Origin: Morchella semilibera
Lineage: Eukaryota; Ascomycota; Pezizomycetes; Pezizales; Morchellaceae
Assembly (NCBI GenBank): GCA_009192285.1
Contig: WBVU01000017.1
Location: 806,001 to 870,000 of the forward strand
DNA: 64,000 bases
Direction of reading: 5' to 3'
Shown here: one piece after another, positions 60,684 to 64,000 of the stretch
Layout: each line of letters begins with the position of its first letter
Position numbering within the stretch: position 1 is the first letter of the stretch
Program-made: the position numbers and the translations under genes
The notes under the pieces: model-generated
What the model was told of the DNA's origin: nothing
What the model saw: the letters and a program-made list of their open reading frames with translations, nothing else
The model's database searches: none

Positions 60684-61640
60684 GGCGGTGGTAATTGCAG
60701 GGGGGAGGGGGGGTAGGGGCCCATATTGTGGATATTTTCTTTTCTTTTTTTCTTTTCTCCCTCCTCTTTTTTTTTTTCTTTTTTTGTTTTAGGGCAGGAT
60801 AGCTAGCCGTAGTTGTAGCTTTCGTCGTGTGTGGGCAGTAGCACCACACCGGGTATAAAAAAAAATAGTCCATCTCCTCTTATTTCTCTTTCTCTCTTTT
60901 GTCTTTTTCTTAGTACCTAGACAGGCGTTTTGATGTAGCATGTAGGTGGGGCGGGTGGTTATGTATGTATTGTATGTATGAGGGGCGGGGGAGTAAATAA
61001 ATAAATAGGATAAGATACATGTACCCAGCAGTAGACTGTGCTGGAATGGTGTTGTAGGTTGTGGTGGGTGGTGAGGTCCAAGATCATGGGACATCACTCG
61101 TGCGGTATAAACCAGGCCTACATACATAACAAAAAGTAGAGACCGACCAACGTCCGCAGATGCCAAGAATAGTAACAAGGGCCCGACCCGACCAACCACT
61201 TACACTTATGAGTGGATGTACATACACTTTGTAGCCGTGGGGAGATGCCAAAAGGCCAGCCGTAGTAGAGTTAGGCGTATTGGGGATTCAACTTACTACG
61301 CACGAGTAGTGCTATAGACGGCTATCTACATGTACATACGTACATTTACACCACCTCCACAACCCCCCACCCCGCCCCTCTGGCTACCTCCTATAAGGTT
61401 AAACCTCGCGGGGCGCCCGGTACTAGTCCGGGGGGGGGGGGTTGTTGTGTTGTGTTACCGGTGCGGGCCAGCGGGCGGAGGAGGCTTCTATGCAAGTGTG
61501 CCAGTGGTCCAGTCTTCGCCAGCAAGCCGCCAGAAGGGAGGGCCGTACATTATTACAGCAGCTTGTACCAGAGGAATAAAAAGGGGGCTCCGGTATTACA
61601 TACATACATACATATATGTAAGTAAGGCTGTAGCGATTTA
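60684..61640. other. Intergenic, TIM23 3' side
   Basis: A T-rich stretch (60735-60790) probably belongs to the TIM23 3' UTR. Then comes unassigned sequence with ATGT/TACA simple repeats, a copy of the ATCATGGGACATCACTCG motif at 61083-61100 and a G-run at 61430-61441. No gene is recognised. Confidence 0.4.
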
Positions 61641-61688
61641 AACTTTAGACATCGGGCTTAACATTTCCCGTCCCGCCGTTACAGACAA

Positions 61689-61781
61689 GCCCCGGTAGTG
61701 TAGTGGTTAGCACGCCTAGAAACTCAGCACGTAGAAGACAGAGCTGTGAGGGAGACTTGGGTTCAAATCCCAATCGAGGCA
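61689..61781 (+). repeat. tRNA-derived SINE-like unit, copy 7
   Basis: 93 nt with intact A box TAGTGTAGTGG and B box GGTTCAAATCC, followed by TTATTTTTTGTTTTTTTT. It forms part of the tandem segmental duplication with copy 8. Confidence 0.78.
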
Positions 61782-62178
61782 TTATTTTTTGTTTTTTTTA
61801 TCCACGCCCGCCTGGTAGGTATGTACTGGCATAGCACAGCACAGCCTGGGTTGGTGCATTATTATGGGGGGTCTATGGGAACCTCTGCTACAAGCACACG
61901 GTACATACATACATGTAAGTACTGCTACGGACCTTCAAAACCCATTCATTCTTTCCTTCCCGCCCCGACTCGACTCGACTCCCGCACCAACAACACAAAA
62001 AGGTTAGTCTGCTGGGGAGACCTCTCCATACAACAGCAATCACTATCCCGCGGCCCTTCTTTGCTGTATTGGCCTGGCTGCAGATTGTTATCAATAGATA
62101 AGTACCCTTCTAGTACGTAGAATTGATACGGGGTCAGGTCCATCCGTGCTTATGTACGGCGGGACTATGGGGTTACTA

Positions 62179-62350
62179 CAGTATGAAAAAATGGGGGTGA
62201 AATCACTACCATAGGACTACGGAATTTAATGACAAATACCGAATTAAACCGGCATTAGAGGAAGTGTACTGTACAAATACCGTATTCTTACCGCATTTCT
62301 AGCGTATCAACGGGAATACCGTAGTGATCCCACCCCTCTTTTTGGTACTG
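62179..62350. mobile_element. MITE, TACAGTA/TACTGTA family, copy 3
   Basis: The 172-bp unit from CAGTATGAAAAAATGGGGG to CCCTCTTTTTGGTACTG has TA on both sides (62177-62178 and 62351-62352). It is nearly collinear with the 45897-46067 copy, including ATCACTACCATAGGACTACG. Confidence 0.8.
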
Positions 62351-62801
62351 TAGTGAGGAGCGGCCTCCGGCCGCATAGGTACATGTATGTAATCGTCAGT
62401 TCGAGAAACCACCGACACTGAAGGATCCAGAAAACTTACAGCCCTGTTCAATGTAATGATGTGGGGTAAATAGCTCCGCACGTAGTCGGGGCCACCTGCC
62501 GCTGCACGGCATGCTGGGCCCTCCTTGCTCGCGTGAGGTTGTAGTTTTGGAAGAGAAGAAATATTGATCTCGGCCAGAGGGTTATTATATAGTGATTGGG
62601 GTTTGCCAGTGTATGCCGTCTCCCTTAACACACCCGATTCTTTGTCTACTGACAGCTGTAGCCCGCCAGACCACAGAAATCTGGGGCAGCTACCCATCCA
62701 GTTGAAACCTTTCGTGGTGACAGAGGTGCCTGACTATTCTATTTAGATGGATGTACCTATGGGTCGGCACACATCATTTCCCGTCCCGCCATTGCAGACA
62801 A

Positions 62802-62894
62802 GCCCCGGTAGTGTAGTGGTTAACACGCCTAGAAACTCAGCACGTAGAAGACAGAGCTGTGAGGGAAGCTTGGGTTCGAATCCCAATCGAGGCA
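62802..62894 (+). repeat. tRNA-derived SINE-like unit, copy 8
   Basis: 93 nt with B box GGTTCGAATCC and a downstream T-run of about twelve near 62899-62911. The D-arm reads TTAACAC instead of TTAGCAC, as in copy 6. Confidence 0.78.
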
Positions 62895-63418
62895 ATTTCT
62901 TTTTTTTTTTTTCATCCACGCCCGCCTGGTAAGTACTAACACAGCACAGCCTCGTTATAATTAAGTAGCCTCGTACCCATCCCCTATTTTGGCGTGGTTG
63001 GAGATGTGGTATTTTATGTATATTAGTCTATTAGTCCACACCACATAAATAAATACGGAACGAGACTAATGATTAAGTACATATATTCCGATTTGGGGCC
63101 GGTTGGTATATTATTATGGGGGGGGGGGTCTATGTAGTCCTATAGGACCTTGAAGAGCTTTTGCTACAAGCACACGGTAGGTATATATATATGTAAGTAT
63201 TGCTACGGACCTTCGAAACCCATTCCACTCTTTCCTTCCCGCCCCGAGACCTCTCCTCCAATCACTATTCCACAGCCCTTCTTTGCTGTTTTGACCTGGC
63301 TGCATATTGTTATCAACAGGTAAGTACCCTTCTAGTAGAATTGATACGGAGATCAGGTCCGTACGTGCTTATGTACGGCGGGACTATGGGTCACGGTCTG
63401 GAGCTGTATAAGTACATA

Positions 63419-63577
63419 CAGTTGAACCCCCCTATAAGGGTACGTCGGGACTAAAAGATTGGTACCCTTATAGGGTGCCTAAGCTTATACCAAGGGTGAA
63501 TCTGTACTGGACAAAGCCTGTGAACACATACGGTTATTCTTATAGGGGGTACCTTTATAGGGAGATCCGATCGACTG
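63419..63577. mobile_element. MITE, CAGTCGAA family (pogo-like ends), copy 2
   Basis: The 159-bp unit from CAGTTGAACCCCCCTATAAG to GGGAGATCCGATCGACTG has TA on both sides (63417-63418 and 63578-63579). It is an inverted copy relative to 52174-52354, with the shared inside TATTCTTATAGGGG and TGTGAACACATA. Confidence 0.8.
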
Positions 63578-63898
63578 TATACTAAGTATCCAGTTCGTAT
63601 ATATGCTATATAGCTACATGTAGATCTCTACGTCTCCAGCCTAATGCTGCCTGAAGATAGGTATTCTATAACTATGGAGAGTAAGTACACCGCTACATGC
63701 ATCTGAGGCCGGAGCGCACCGCCCCCAGCGCCATGATGCGGGCCCCCGTCTTCCTTGAGCCTACGGGCTGGCTAGGCTAAGGGACAGTCTGATTCTACAG
63801 GGCACAGACATACATCACACCAAGACGCACACCGAGCCATCAACAATGATAAATAAAAATAAAAATATAAATAAAAAAAAATAAAAAAAAACTACCTA

Positions 63899-64000
63899 CT
63901 ACTTCCCCTCCATAAAAGCCTTAAACCTCTCCCCCCACTCGCCGCCCCTCCACCTACTCAGCGCGGGGCGCCCCTCCACGATGTCGCCAGCAGCCCAGGC
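63899..64000 (-). CDS. C-terminal end of a gene running off the window (partial)
   Basis: An open frame enters from the right edge and ends with TAG at 63899-63901. It encodes 33 residues: AWAAGDIVEGRPALSRWRG followed by GEWGERFKAFMEGK. It has good codon-like structure and a charged tail, and is followed by an A/T-rich stretch on the minus strand, as in a 3' UTR. The family cannot be named from so short a piece. Confidence comes only from sensible amino-acid content and GC-rich third positions, as in the neighbouring TRM732 and TIM23. Confidence 0.5.
   Translation of the reverse strand, partial: AWAAGDIVEGRPALSRWRGGEWGERFKAFMEGK

Larger units (their letters stand above)
61641..63395 (+). repeat. 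Tandem segmental duplication carrying the SINE-like unit
   Basis: Segment 61641-62172 is repeated at about 62755-63395. Shared landmarks in the same order are: leader CCCGTCCCGCC, tRNA-like unit, T-run, ATCCACGCCCGCCTGGTA, CTACAAGCACACGGTA, TTCTTTGCTGT, and finally GTACGGCGGGACTATGGG. Each copy is then followed by a different TA-flanked MITE (62179 and 63419). Identity by eye is about 85% with indels, so the duplication is not very recent. Confidence 0.7.

Overview
This window looks like nuclear DNA from a filamentous ascomycete (Pezizomycotina). The genes are eukaryotic with short GT..AG introns, mostly 55-135 bp and many with CTRAY-like branch sites. One gene carries a velvet domain, a fungus-specific fold. 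Gene content is sparse: seven complete genes and one edge fragment in 64 kb, with long stretches of transposon debris. That density suggests a repeat-rich lineage such as a pezizomycete, but the species cannot be read from the sequence.

Layout: nudE, a dynein regulator, lies at 1745-3715 (+). A 16.8 kb gene-poor stretch follows, holding one velvet-domain gene (8944-9987, -) and one small TIR element. DOA10, an ER ubiquitin ligase, lies at 20567-26202 (-, seven exons). Divergent to it is a long Ala/Ser-rich repeat protein at 27423-31903 (+, six exons). MDM34, an ERMES subunit, is at 35284-37187 (+). From 37.2 to 54.8 kb no convincing gene is seen. This stretch is a nest of small non-autonomous elements: a tRNA-derived SINE-like family, several TA-flanked TIR families, a hAT-like MITE with a perfect 8-bp target duplication, and minisatellites. 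Then come TRM732/THADA-like (54843-59478, -, four exons) and TIM23 (59994-60683, +, no intron), which share a 515-bp divergent promoter. The last 3 kb is again repeats, including a tandem duplication, and ends with the 3' end of a minus-strand gene at 63899.

The recognisable genes are housekeeping: dynein and nuclear migration (nudE), ER protein quality control (DOA10), ER-mitochondria contacts (MDM34), mitochondrial import (TIM23) and tRNA 2'-O-methylation (TRM732). They are unrelated neighbours, not a cluster. No CRISPR, rRNA or standard tRNA gene was found.

Most noteworthy points: (i) eight copies of a 93-nt RNA polymerase III-type unit with A and B boxes but an anticodon arm that does not fold normally; (ii) a nested transposon insertion whose empty site can be read elsewhere in the window, showing TA target duplication; (iii) an unexplained ~18-bp motif, GTCATGGACTATCACTCG, recurring on both strands; (iv) an apparent 1-base frameshift inside otherwise intact DOA10; (v) a divergent velvet-domain gene alone in a gene desert. 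All gene models are hand-made from splice signals and reading-frame continuity.
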